Shown here: positions 7,510-15,554 of the stretch, piece after piece
How the letters are laid out: each line of letters opens with the position of its first letter
How positions within the stretch are numbered: position 1 is the first letter of the stretch
Origin: an uncultured Lachnotalea sp.
GTDB taxonomy: Bacteria > Bacillota > Clostridia > Lachnospirales > Lachnospiraceae
Assembly: GCA_948470255.1 (NCBI GenBank)
Contig: CAOKOS010000002.1
Coordinates: 1-64,000, forward strand
DNA: 64,000 bases
Direction of reading: 5' to 3'
Translations under genes and position numbers: made by a program
The notes under the pieces: generated by a model
The model's input: only the letters and a program-made list of their open reading frames with translations
Told to the model about the DNA's origin: nothing
Database searches by the model: none

Positions 7510-8928
7510 ATGGATAGAAAACAAATCAGACATACCGGAAAAAAGAAGAGAAAAAGCCTGTGGGAGAAAGCGCCTGTTTTTTGTATGGCTTTTGTGGGAC
7601 TGATGGCGGTATTCGCAGTGACAGGTGTCTTTTTTATAAAAAAGGCCATAGAAAGAGAAAAGACTTTGGCTCCGGTGGAGACTTTTTACGCAGGGATTTT
7701 TGTGGAAAATGTTCCATTGGAAGGGCTGAATATGGAACAGGCCAGGGCAAAAGTGGAGGCAGTGACAGTAACCGCTGAACATACCTGGGCCATGAAAATC
7801 GACTGCGGTGGTGAGCGTTATGACTTGGACAATATCATGTCCAACAATATGGATGAAGTGCTTGCAGAAGCCTTTTCCCTGGGCCATGAAGGGACGGATG
7901 AGGAGAGGCTTTCCGATATCACGTCTTTACAGCGAAGTGCAAGGCATTTCAGCGTCAGGGATTCTTATGAGGAAGAAGAGGCCAGGGCAGCCATCGACAA
8001 AGCGGCGGATTTGTTCGACGTGGCGGCAAAAAATGCGGCCATGACAGGTTACGACCCAGAAGATGGATTTCAATACGCAGAAGGGGAAGACGGGCGGCAG
8101 GTGGACAGGGAAGACCTGCTTGTCCAGATGAAGGCTGCCATTGAGGCGGGAGATTATGACGCAGTCCTGGTGGGGAAAGTTTCGGCCATTCCACCGGAAC
8201 TTCATATGGAAGAGGCAAAAGAGAAATATGTCTGTTTAGCCAAATTCCGTACAGAAGCCCAGGTGGACAGTGACGACAGGGATCACAATGTGAAACTGGC
8301 TTCTTCCACCATTGACAATACACTGGTGGCACCTGGAGAAGTGTTTTCTATGAATGAGGTAGTGGGCGAAACGACAGAGGAACAGGGCTATAAAGAGGCG
8401 GCCACTTATTCCAGAGGTGAAGTGGTTGCAGAATTTGGAGGGGGTGTCTGCCAGGTGTCTTCCACCATTTATAATGCGGCCATTATGGCAGGGCTTGAAA
8501 CAACAGAGAGAAAAAACCACAGCATGACGGTATCCTACGTGCCTCTCGGTGAGGATGCTATGATCTCCTATCCTTATTCTGATTTGAAGTTTAAAAATAA
8601 TTCATCGGGAAATATCCTGGTGCTTCTGGACACCGACGGGCCGGAAGTGATTTGCTATATTTATGGGATTCCGGTTTTGGAAGAAGGAATCACCGTGAAG
8701 ATGGATTCCCATATCCAGGAAACCATTCCTGTGCCGGAACCCACTTACGTGGAAGATGATTCCCTTTCACCGGGAGAAGAAAAATACAAGAGTTATGGCA
8801 AGGAGGGCTACAGGGTGGTGACAGATCTGGTGACAATGAAAGACGGGGAAGAGGTCGGCAGGGAATTTCTCCATAACAGTACATATAATGCCCAGGCGCC
8901 TGTGATCCTCAGGAACAGCGGACAATAA
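7510..8928 (+). CDS. VanW-family protein, membrane-anchored
   Basis: Cell-envelope protein of 472 residues with a Lys-rich cytoplasmic N-terminus, one transmembrane helix (about residues 23-42), a central region resembling putative peptidoglycan-binding repeats, and a C-terminal VanW domain with VFSMNEVVGETT and FGGGVCQVSSTIYNAA. VanW is named from vancomycin clusters, but most members are housekeeping envelope proteins of unknown biochemical role. The start is the ATG after AAGGAG at 7 bases; an upstream ATG at 7423 would read through the hairpin element. It lies 17 kb from the vanG-type cluster, so a link is not implied. Confidence 0.85.
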   Translation: MDRKQIRHTGKKKRKSLWEKAPVFCMAFVGLMAVFAVTGVFFIKKAIEREKTLAPVETFYAGIFVENVPLEGLNMEQARAKVEAVTVTAEHTWAMKIDCGGERYDLDNIMSNNMDEVLAEAFSLGHEGTDEERLSDITSLQRSARHFSVRDSYEEEEARAAIDKAADLFDVAAKNAAMTGYDPEDGFQYAEGEDGRQVDREDLLVQMKAAIEAGDYDAVLVGKVSAIPPELHMEEAKEKYVCLAKFRTEAQVDSDDRDHNVKLASSTIDNTLVAPGEVFSMNEVVGETTEEQGYKEAATYSRGEVVAEFGGGVCQVSSTIYNAAIMAGLETTERKNHSMTVSYVPLGEDAMISYPYSDLKFKNNSSGNILVLLDTDGPEVICYIYGIPVLEEGITVKMDSHIQETIPVPEPTYVEDDSLSPGEEKYKSYGKEGYRVVTDLVTMKDGEEVGREFLHNSTYNAQAPVILRNSGQ

Positions 8929-8934
8929 TATATG

Positions 8935-9089
8935 CCCGGAAAAAATCCGTCTATGTCCGGTGGGAAACCGTTCAAAAACCTCTGGTACTTGAAATTTTCA
9001 AATGTTAATGCGGAAAATTTCTTAGTACCGCTGCGAGTTTTTGAGAGCGGAAGCGTGTTTCCCTTGGACATAGACGGATTTTTTCTGGG
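8935..9089 (+). repeat. 155-base long hairpin between convergent genes
   Basis: Arms of about 34 bases (8935-8968 and 9057-9089) pair almost completely, including ATCCGTCTATGTCC with GGACATAGACGGAT. Inner segments also pair, for example TCAAAAAC with GTTTTTGA and GGTACT with AGTACC. The right arm carries a six-T run. G-U pairs occur on the plus strand at 8938, 8959 and 8960, so a plus-strand RNA after the VanW gene is favoured. It is far larger than a normal terminator. Confidence 0.6.
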
Positions 9090-9107
9090 TATTATAAATA
9101 AGTTTTT

Positions 9108-10898
9108 TTATCCGATGGGTTCAAAATCGGCAGCGCCGTGTTTACAGAGAGGGCAGATGAAGTCATCGGGAAGCTCGTCCCCCTCATAGATATAACCGCA
9201 AACCTTGCATACAAAGCCTTTTTTTCCTTCTGTCTGGGGCTTGGGTTTCACGTTTTTCTGGTAATAGGTGTAAGTCATGGTTTCCACATTGGTGATCACC
9301 CTGGCTTCGGTGACACTGCAGATAAACATTCCGTGGGTATCCAGGTCAATGTACTGCTCTACCTTTAAGGACATGAAGGAATTGATATATTTAGGCAGGA
9401 ACACCAGTCCGTTGTCAGAACGGAGAGGAGTGATACCCACAAATTTATCTGTATTCCGTCCGCTCTGGAAACCGTATGTCTGGAACACGGAGAAAGGGGC
9501 GTCCGTGGACAGGCAGTTGAGATTCATAATGCCGGTCTGTTTGATCACATGGTGGGAATAATTGGCCTTGTTGATGGTGACGGCAATCCGGTTGGGTGTA
9601 TTTGTAACCTGGGAAACCGTGTTGACAATGAGGCCGTTGTCCTTCTTTCCGTCACTGGAGGTGACAACATACAGACCGTAACCGATATTAAATAATGCAG
9701 TCAGGTCATTCTTGTCAGCCGTATCATCATGCTGAGCCAGGTAATCTTTGCAAAGCTCATTGGAGAGGGCTTCAATCTGAGCGTTGCTTTCCTCGCTCAG
9801 TGCGGATTTGATATGGACCGTGGTATCTGTAAAGGTCAGCTTTTTGCATCCGGCAAGCATATTTTTCATGACTTTTGCCGCCATGGGCGCCCAGCTTCCG
9901 TTTTCCATCAGGGCAACGGTACGGTTCTGGAAATTGCGCTCTGTCAAATGTTCAATAAAATCGCGCATGAAAGGGAAGATACCTGCATTATAAGTAGTGG
10001 TGGCTAAGACCAGCTTTCCGTAGCGGAATGCATCTTCCACAGCTTCGGCCATATCGCAACGGGCCAGGTCATGGACCACGACTTTGGGGCAGCCTTTTGC
10101 ACGGAACTTGTCAGCCAGGACCTCCACAGCTTTTTTTGTATGGCCGTAGATGGAGGTGTAAGCGATGACAATGCCGTCTGTTTCCACTTCGTAGGAAGAC
10201 CAGATATTATAAAGGTTCAGATAGTAGCCGAGATTCTCCTTGAGAACGGGGCCGTGGGTGGGACAGATAATCTGGATATCCAACCCGGCGGCTTTTTTCA
10301 ACAGACTTTGAACCTGGGCGCCGTATTTGCCCACAATACCGATGTAATAGCGGCGGGCTTCACAAGCCCAGTCTTCCTCCACATCGAGGGCGCCGAATTT
10401 TCCAAAACCGTCGGCAGAGAACAGGACTTTGTCACAAGTATCATAGGTGACAAGCACTTCCGGCCAGTGGACCATAGGGGCTTCCACAAACGCGAGGGTA
10501 TGTTTTCCAAGAGAGAGGGTATCGCCTTCTTTTACGATCACCCGCCTGTCCTCATAATCGGTGCCGAAAAACTGCTTCATCATGGCAAAAGCTTTTTCAG
10601 AAGAAACAATGGTAGTGTCGGTATACACCTGCATAAAGCCTGCGATGCTTCCGGCGTGATCCGGCTCCATGTGCTGGATGATCAGATAGTCCGGTTTTTT
10701 GGAGGCCAGCACATTTTCAATGTTGTCCAGCCATTCATGGGTAAAATGAGCGTCAACTGTGTCAAATACGGTTGTTTTTTCATCGAGAACCACATAAGAA
10801 TTGTAAGCCATCCCGTTTTTAACCACGTATTGACCTTCAAAAAGGTCTACATCATGGTCATTGACGCCTACATATTTAATGTCTTTCGTAATCTCCAT
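9108..10898 (-). CDS. flavodiiron protein fused to flavin reductase and rubredoxin
   Basis: Oxygen- or NO-reducing flavodiiron enzyme of 596 residues with four modules. A metallo-beta-lactamase-like diiron domain carries H76-x-E78-x-D80-H81 and later His/Asp ligands in MVHWPE, SADGFG and CPTHGP. A flavodoxin domain carries YTSIYGHTKKA near residue 250. A flavin reductase-like domain spans about residues 400-550. A C-terminal rubredoxin carries CKVCGY and CPLC. The fusion places the electron donor, flavin and diiron site in one chain. In anaerobes such enzymes detoxify O2 to water. The start follows AAGGAG with 10 bases of spacing. Confidence 0.93.
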   Translation of the reverse strand: MEITKDIKYVGVNDHDVDLFEGQYVVKNGMAYNSYVVLDEKTTVFDTVDAHFTHEWLDNIENVLASKKPDYLIIQHMEPDHAGSIAGFMQVYTDTTIVSSEKAFAMMKQFFGTDYEDRRVIVKEGDTLSLGKHTLAFVEAPMVHWPEVLVTYDTCDKVLFSADGFGKFGALDVEEDWACEARRYYIGIVGKYGAQVQSLLKKAAGLDIQIICPTHGPVLKENLGYYLNLYNIWSSYEVETDGIVIAYTSIYGHTKKAVEVLADKFRAKGCPKVVVHDLARCDMAEAVEDAFRYGKLVLATTTYNAGIFPFMRDFIEHLTERNFQNRTVALMENGSWAPMAAKVMKNMLAGCKKLTFTDTTVHIKSALSEESNAQIEALSNELCKDYLAQHDDTADKNDLTALFNIGYGLYVVTSSDGKKDNGLIVNTVSQVTNTPNRIAVTINKANYSHHVIKQTGIMNLNCLSTDAPFSVFQTYGFQSGRNTDKFVGITPLRSDNGLVFLPKYINSFMSLKVEQYIDLDTHGMFICSVTEARVITNVETMTYTYYQKNVKPKPQTEGKKGFVCKVCGYIYEGDELPDDFICPLCKHGAADFEPIG

Positions 10899-11034
10899 AA
10901 CAAATCACTCCTTAACATAAATTTGGTTTTACTGTCTGAAAGTCAGAAATTATTATAACATACCGCCATTCATAAAGGGAAGCGGTTATTGCTATTATTT
11001 TCCGAAAAATGCAGAAAAATACTTAAAAAAATAC

Positions 11035-11064
11035 TTGCGCTTTACTATGATAATGTGCTACTAT
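11035..11064 (+). promoter_or_regulatory. promoter of the amino acid ABC importer
   Basis: TTGCGC and TACTAT are 18 bases apart. An alternative -10, TATGAT at 11046, has a weaker -35. Confidence 0.4.
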
Positions 11065-11108
11065 TGCATAGTCAACAAGATCATGACAAAAAGAGGAGGA
11101 ACTGATTG

Positions 11109-12029
11109 ATGAGAAAAGGGATTGCATTGCTGATGACAGTCTTATTGACAATGGCGCTTTTTGCAGGCTGCGGCGACAAAAAGGAAGCTGAGACTACGGA
11201 GGCGGCAAAAGAAACTGCTGCGCCGGCGGGGACGGAAGCAGCAAAGGAAACAACAGAAGCGGCAAAAGGCGAAGAAAGCCAGGCAGAAAAAGAAACAAAA
11301 GAAGGCGTTTCCGACGGCGACATGGCTTATGTGAAAGAGAAGGGGACCCTGGTGGTGGGGATCACAGATTATGCGCCCATGGATTATAAAGATGAAAACG
11401 GCGAATGGATCGGTTTTGACGCCGATATGGCAAAAGCTTTTGCAGAAAGCCTGGGCGTAGAAGTGGAATTTGTGGAAATTGCCTGGGACAATAAGATTTT
11501 TGAGCTGGAGGGGAAAAGCATTGACTGTGTCTGGAACGGTATGACCTTAACAGATGAAGTGACAAGCTCTATGGATTGTTCCAAGCCTTACTGCCAGAAC
11601 AGCCAAGTGGTCATTGTACCTGCGGACAAGGCTGACCAATATCAGGATGTGGAGAGCCTTTCTGAACTGTCTTTTGCCGTGGAAGCGGGAAGCGCCGGCG
11701 AGGCGGAAGCAACAAAACTGGGACTTGAGTTTACACAGGTGGGCCAGCAGGCAGATGCGCTGATGGAAGTGGCAGCCGGTACTTCAGACGCAGCGATTGT
11801 CGACTCCCTGATGGCGGGAGCCATGGTGGGAGAAGGGACCAGTTATGCCGACCTTACTTATACAGTGATCTTAAATGGCGATGACGGGGAAGTGTTCGGT
11901 GTTGGTTTCCGCAAAGGCTCTGACCTGACAGCGGCTTTAAACGAGTTTTTCGCAAAAAGTTATGGGGACGGTTCCCTGATGAAATGTGCAGAGACTTACG
12001 GCGTACAGGCCGCTGTCATTGCACAGTAA
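11109..12029 (+). CDS. amino acid ABC transporter substrate-binding lipoprotein
   Basis: Extracellular solute-binding lipoprotein of the polar amino acid family. The signal peptide ends in the lipobox LFAGC, followed by a low-complexity Ala/Glu/Thr/Lys linker (about residues 23-65) and the binding fold beginning GTLVVGITDYAPMDYKDENGEWIGFDADMA. It captures an amino acid for the permease and ATPase encoded next. AGGAGGA serves either this ATG or a TTG three bases upstream. The specificity (cystine, glutamine, arginine and so on) cannot be assigned. Confidence 0.92.
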   Translation: MRKGIALLMTVLLTMALFAGCGDKKEAETTEAAKETAAPAGTEAAKETTEAAKGEESQAEKETKEGVSDGDMAYVKEKGTLVVGITDYAPMDYKDENGEWIGFDADMAKAFAESLGVEVEFVEIAWDNKIFELEGKSIDCVWNGMTLTDEVTSSMDCSKPYCQNSQVVIVPADKADQYQDVESLSELSFAVEAGSAGEAEATKLGLEFTQVGQQADALMEVAAGTSDAAIVDSLMAGAMVGEGTSYADLTYTVILNGDDGEVFGVGFRKGSDLTAALNEFFAKSYGDGSLMKCAETYGVQAAVIAQ

Positions 12030-12057
12030 AGGGCAGACTACAGGTTTTGAGAAGGTT

Positions 12058-12084
12058 GCCGCAAAATACTTCATATTTTGCGGC
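12058..12084 (+). terminator. intra-operon hairpin after the binding protein gene
   Basis: A perfect stem, GCCGCAAAATA with TATTTTGCGGC, is followed by a weak T-rich stretch. Such structures often reduce read-through so that the binding protein is made in excess of permease and ATPase. Confidence 0.65.
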
Positions 12085-12131
12085 AGCTTCTTTTGCCCAC
12101 AGGGGCTTATATGGAAATACAGGAGAAGTCT

Positions 12132-12818
12132 ATGGAACTGATTATGGAACAGCTGCCGATCGTTTTACATGCCTTAAACATCGGTTTTTTACAGACGCTG
12201 AAACTTTTTTTTGTAACGCTCATCGGTGCAGCGCCCCTTGGGCTGGTCATTGCTTTTGGCTCCATGTCCCGGTTTAAGCCGTTAAGCTGGCTTACTAAGA
12301 TCATTATCTGGATCATCAGGGGAACCCCTCTTATGATTCAGCTTCTTATTGTCTACTATTTTCCGGGGCTGGTGTTTAAAAATAATATCTGGGGAAGTGG
12401 GGAAGCGGGACGTTTCCTGGCTGCATCCATCAGCTTTATCATCAATTATGCCTGCTATTTTTCGGAAATATACAGGGGGGGGATTCAGAACATTCCTGTG
12501 GGGCAGGAGGAGGCCGGACTGGTTTTGGGTATGACAAAACGCCAGATTTTCTTTAAAGTAAAACTTCTTCAGATGATCAAGCGTGTTGTGCCGCCCATGT
12601 CCAATGAAATCATTACTTTGGTGAAGGATACTTCCCTGGCCAGGATCATTGCGCTCCAGGAGATCATATGGGCGGGCCAGGCGTTTATGAAAGGCAGCCA
12701 GGGGATTTCAGGAGCCATCTGGCCGCTGTTTTGCGCCGCGTTTTATTATTTGATCTGGAGCGGTTTGGTGACGGTGCTGCTTGGCAAGTTGGAGAAAAAG
12801 TTAAATTATTTCAGATAA
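12132..12818 (+). CDS. amino acid ABC transporter permease
   Basis: Inner-membrane permease of the HisM/GlnP type. It contains the start of the family helix bundle ([20 protein letters not shown]), [15 protein letters not shown], and the EAA loop ([21 protein letters not shown]) that docks with the ATPase. The start is set at the ATG after AGGAGA (6 bases); an ATG 21 bases upstream after AGGGG is also possible. The next gene follows within 14 bases. Confidence 0.9.
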   Translation: MELIMEQLPIVLHALNIGFLQTLKLFFVTLIGAAPLGLVIAFGSMSRFKPLSWLTKIIIWIIRGTPLMIQLLIVYYFPGLVFKNNIWGSGEAGRFLAASISFIINYACYFSEIYRGGIQNIPVGQEEAGLVLGMTKRQIFFKVKLLQMIKRVVPPMSNEIITLVKDTSLARIIALQEIIWAGQAFMKGSQGISGAIWPLFCAAFYYLIWSGLVTVLLGKLEKKLNYFR

Positions 12819-12831
12819 GGAGGGGATGGCA

Positions 12832-13617
12832 ATGGCAATTTTAGAAGTAGAACATGTTTTCAAATCTTTTGGGCGGACCGCGGTGCTTAAAGATATCAGC
12901 TTCTCTATGGAAAAAGGCCAGGCTCTTTCCCTGATCGGTTCCTCAGGAAGCGGGAAAACAACGCTGCTCAGGTGCCTGAATTTTTTGGAAAGGCCGGATA
13001 AAGGCGTGATCCGGGTAAATGGGGAAACACTTTTTGACGGAATGAACGGGGATACGAAAAGGGAGTCGGAGATTCGGAAAAAAAGGCTTCATTTCGGGTT
13101 GGTGTTCCAGTCTTTCAATTTGTTTCCCCAGTATACGGCTTTAAAAAACGTGATGCTGGCCAGGGAGCTTCTGGAAAAGGAAAAAGAAGGCTATAAGGCG
13201 AGAAAAAAAGAAATTCATCAGGAGATAGAGGGACAGGCCGCGGAGCTTCTTAAACAGATGGGGCTGGGAGAAAAAATGAAGCGTTATCCCCATGAGCTTT
13301 CCGGTGGACAATGCCAGCGGGTGGCCATTGCCAGGGCTTTGGCCCTGCACCCGGATATCCTTTGTTTTGACGAACCCACTTCGGCCCTTGACCCGGAACT
13401 GACGGGGGAAGTACTGCGAGTCATGAAAGAGCTGGCAGAGCGGAAGATGACGATGATCATTGTAACCCATGAGATGGATTTTGCACGGGATGTGTCTGAC
13501 CAGGTGATTTTCATGGATGACGGACAGATCGTGGAGCAGGGAACGCCGCAGCAGATATTTGAAACGCCGGAGGCGGAGAGGACAAGACAGTTCCTGGCCA
13601 GATATACAGAAGAGTAG
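12832..13617 (+). CDS. amino acid ABC transporter ATP-binding protein
   Basis: ATPase of the polar amino acid importer. Walker A is GSSGSGKT (residues 36-43), the Q-loop is in LVFQSFNLF, the signature is LSGGQCQR, Walker B is [14 protein letters not shown], and the H-loop is in IVTHEMDF. All catalytic residues are present. AAGGAGG lies only 2 bases before the ATG at 12826 but 8 bases before the ATG at 12832, so the second is the real start. It completes a three-gene importer operon. Confidence 0.93.
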   Translation: MAILEVEHVFKSFGRTAVLKDISFSMEKGQALSLIGSSGSGKTTLLRCLNFLERPDKGVIRVNGETLFDGMNGDTKRESEIRKKRLHFGLVFQSFNLFPQYTALKNVMLARELLEKEKEGYKARKKEIHQEIEGQAAELLKQMGLGEKMKRYPHELSGGQCQRVAIARALALHPDILCFDEPTSALDPELTGEVLRVMKELAERKMTMIIVTHEMDFARDVSDQVIFMDDGQIVEQGTPQQIFETPEAERTRQFLARYTEE

Positions 13618-13624
13618 AAAATAG

Positions 13625-13653
13625 TTGACATATGGCGTAAGGCATGGTATGCT
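13625..13653 (+). promoter_or_regulatory. promoter of the infC operon
   Basis: A perfect TTGACA, a 17-base spacer, and TATGCT with an extended TGG. It begins immediately after the ABC ATPase stop. Confidence 0.8.
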
Positions 13654-13659
13654 ATAGAG

Positions 13660-13912
13660 GCTGTATTGAGAAAAGAAGAGTATCCGCTCTCACCTTAGCG
13701 CCATACGGGCGACTCGGGTTCCTATAGTTTTATGGCTGGCACAGAGGAGATTGGTGTGCCGGCGTATGGGATTTTGGTGGATAGTTCTTCTATCCACTTT
13801 ATTTATGTGTACGGGAGGCATAGGGGACATTTATGATGTTGCGGTATGTGCTCCAGACAGCAGGCAGGGAAAGAACTTCCCTGTATAATATGATTGATGG
13901 GGGTGTCGGGTT
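13660..13912 (+). promoter_or_regulatory. infC leader with attenuator, probable L20-type leader
   Basis: About 250 untranslated bases precede infC. They contain several pairing segments and a terminator-like hairpin at 13777-13806 (GTGGATAG with CTATCCAC, then TTTATTTAT). In Firmicutes the infC-rpmI-rplT operon is autoregulated by ribosomal protein L20 binding to such a leader. Position and attenuator fit; membership of the Rfam L20 leader family is inference. Confidence 0.6.
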
Positions 13913-14419
13913 ATTAGCGAGTTAATGGTGAATGAACAGATCAGGGACAAGGAAGTCCGCCTGATTGGCGAAAATGGAGAGCAGCTTGGGATTGTGTCAG
14001 CAAAGGAAGCCCAGAGGCTTGCCCGTGAAGCGGAGCTGGATCTGGTGAAGGTCGCTCCCATGGCGAAACCGCCGGTATGCAAGATTATTGATTACGGCAA
14101 ATACCGCTATGAACAGGCTAGAAAAGAAAAAGAGGCTAGAAAAAAGCAGAAGGTCATCGAAATCAAGGAAGTGCGTCTTTCTCCCAATATTGAAGAAAAT
14201 GATCTGAATACAAAGATTTCCGCCGCCAGGAAGTTCATTCAGAAAGGAAACAAGGTAAAAGTGACCTTGCGGTTCCGCGGCAGGGAAATGAGCCATATGA
14301 ATAACTCCAGACACATCCTGGAAGACTTTGCAGGACAGCTTTCTGACATTGCGGTAGTTGACAAACCGTCGAAGGTGGAAGGAAGAAGCCTCGTGATGTT
14401 TTTATCAGAAAAACGTTGA
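13913..14419 (+). CDS. infC: translation initiation factor IF-3, ATT start
   Basis: IF-3 binds the 30S subunit and checks start-codon pairing. The chain shows the N-terminal domain (VNEQIRDKEVRLIGENGEQLG), the Lys/Arg-rich linker and the C-terminal domain (KVKVTLRFRGREM). An ATT in frame four codons before the first ATG gives an N-terminus SELMVNEQIRD and has GGGGGTG 7 bases upstream; the ATG at 13925 has no site. Rare ATT starts are the rule for infC because IF-3 represses its own non-canonical start. This gives 168 residues. It is first gene of the infC-rpmI-rplT operon. Confidence 0.93.
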   Translation: MSELMVNEQIRDKEVRLIGENGEQLGIVSAKEAQRLAREAELDLVKVAPMAKPPVCKIIDYGKYRYEQARKEKEARKKQKVIEIKEVRLSPNIEENDLNTKISAARKFIQKGNKVKVTLRFRGREMSHMNNSRHILEDFAGQLSDIAVVDKPSKVEGRSLVMFLSEKR

Positions 14420-14461
14420 CAACAGGGTCATACCTGAGACAAAGATTAAGGAGGAAGAATC

Positions 14462-14656
14462 ATGCCTAAAGTAAAAACCAGCAGAGCAGCAGCAAAGCGT
14501 TTTAAAAAGACCGGTACCGGCAAATTAAAGAGAATGAAGGCCTATAAGAGCCATATCCTGACCAAGAAGTCTCAGAAGAGGAAGAGAAATCTTAGAAAAT
14601 CAACGGTGGCAGTTTCCTCAAACGCCAAAGTGATGAAGAAGATTTTACCCTACTGA
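14462..14656 (+). CDS. rpmI: 50S ribosomal protein bL35
   Basis: A 64-residue basic protein beginning [17 protein letters not shown] and ending in the family's [11 protein letters not shown] region. AAGGAGGAAG precedes the ATG. It lies about 40 bases after infC in the conserved ribosomal operon. Confidence 0.97.
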   Translation: MPKVKTSRAAAKRFKKTGTGKLKRMKAYKSHILTKKSQKRKRNLRKSTVAVSSNAKVMKKILPY

Positions 14657-14826
14657 TTACTGTGAAAGTAACTTACAACAGGACTGTGCACTTGCTGCGC
14701 TGTCCGTGCATAAGCCAAAATCTCTGATTTTGGATGCATATCTTTTGCGAAACATTTGTCCGTATTTGTGTCGGTGAAGAAATTTTATATGGATGTTTCG
14801 TGAGAAAAGAAGGAGGACGACTTAAA
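14657..14826 (+). promoter_or_regulatory. structured 170-base spacer between rpmI and rplT
   Basis: The spacer is unusually long for these neighbouring ribosomal genes. A strong hairpin at 14707-14739 pairs CCAAAATC with GATTTTGG around a 3-base loop, extended by TGCAT/ATGCA. There is no T-run, so it is not a terminator. It may be an RNA control or processing site. Confidence 0.4.
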
Positions 14827-15183
14827 ATGGCAAGAATTAAAGGCGGTTTAGGCGCGAAAAAAAGACACAATAGAGTTTTAAAGCTGGCGAAGGGCTACAG
14901 AGGCGCCCGTTCTAAGCAGTATAGAGTAGCAAAGCAGTCTGTGATGAGGGCGCTTACCAGCGCGTATGCAGGCAGGAAGCAGAGAAAGAGACAATTCAGA
15001 CAGCTGTGGATTGCCCGTATCAACGCAGCAGCCAGGATGAACGGTTTGTCTTACAGCCGTTTCATGTATGGCCTTAAAGAAGCCGGGGTCGAAATGAATC
15101 GTAAGGTTTTGGCGGACATGGCTGTCAATGATGCCGCCGGTTTTGCGAAGCTGGCCCAGTTAGCGAAGGAGAAGCTGGCATAA
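14827..15183 (+). CDS. rplT: 50S ribosomal protein bL20
   Basis: A 118-residue basic protein beginning [19 protein letters not shown], typical of L20. It binds 23S rRNA early in assembly and in Firmicutes represses its own operon. The start follows AAGGAGGACG; the longer frame back to 14734 has no site and lacks homology. Confidence 0.97.
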   Translation: MARIKGGLGAKKRHNRVLKLAKGYRGARSKQYRVAKQSVMRALTSAYAGRKQRKRQFRQLWIARINAAARMNGLSYSRFMYGLKEAGVEMNRKVLADMAVNDAAGFAKLAQLAKEKLA

Positions 15184-15214
15184 TATTTCCGCCGGTTTGA
15201 TAATTTGTGAAATT

Positions 15215-15254
15215 ACCGTCGCTCAGGGCGTGTATGTCCTTGTCAAGCGACGGT
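15215..15254 (+). repeat. hairpin element with shared 22-base core, copy B
   Basis: A perfect 8-bp stem, ACCGTCGC with GCGACGGT, encloses a loop whose core matches the element upstream of the VanW-family gene at 20 of 22 bases. It lies just after rplT and has no T-run. Confidence 0.5.
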
Positions 15255-15301
15255 ATCAGAAAACAATCGGAAAAATTTGGCAGGGAAATTGAAAAAAACA
15301 C

Positions 15302-15330
15302 TTGCCATAATAAGAAATATGTGATAAAGT
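15302..15330 (+). promoter_or_regulatory. tRNA-Pro promoter
   Basis: TTGCCA, a 17-base spacer, TAAAGT, about 45 bases before the tRNA. Confidence 0.55.
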
Positions 15331-15375
15331 ATATGAGGATTTGGTTCTGGGAAAAATAAAGAGCCAAATCTGAAT

Positions 15376-15449
15376 CGGAATGTGGCTCAGTTTGGTAGAG
15401 CGTTCGGTTAGGGACCGAGAGGCCGCAGGTTCGAATCCTGTCATTCCGA
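15376..15449 (+). tRNA. tRNA-Pro (anticodon AGG)
   Basis: A cloverleaf folds over 74 bases. The acceptor stem is CGGAATG/CATTCCG with discriminator A, the D stem GCTC/GAGC, and the anticodon stem TTCGG/CCGAG with loop TTAGGGA. The T arm is GCAGG-TTCGAAT-CCTGT. Anticodon AGG reads proline CCU and neighbouring codons. CCA is not encoded. Confidence 0.93.
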
Positions 15450-15453
15450 CGTG

Positions 15454-15487
15454 AAAAAGCAGATGGATTTAGTTCCATCTGCTTTTT
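15454..15487 (+). terminator. tRNA-Pro terminator
   Basis: A perfect 14-bp stem, AAAAAGCAGATGGA with TCCATCTGCTTTTT. Confidence 0.92.
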
Positions 15488-15554
15488 GCAATAGGAATTA
15501 AAGGATAGTCTATATAGAAAGCATTTCGGGGGTTATTTGGGGGAGGAAAAACGT

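Noticed and set aside
7510-8928. VanW-family gene as part of the vanG-type cluster
   Set aside because: It is 17 kb away, on the opposite strand, and VanW-family proteins are widespread outside resistance clusters.
10071-10958. 295-codon plus-strand open frame
   Set aside because: Antisense to the flavodiiron gene; no family match.
15376-15554. Integration site at the tRNA-Pro gene
   Set aside because: No integrase or repeated tRNA 3' end follows; the next gene is an ordinary MATE exporter.
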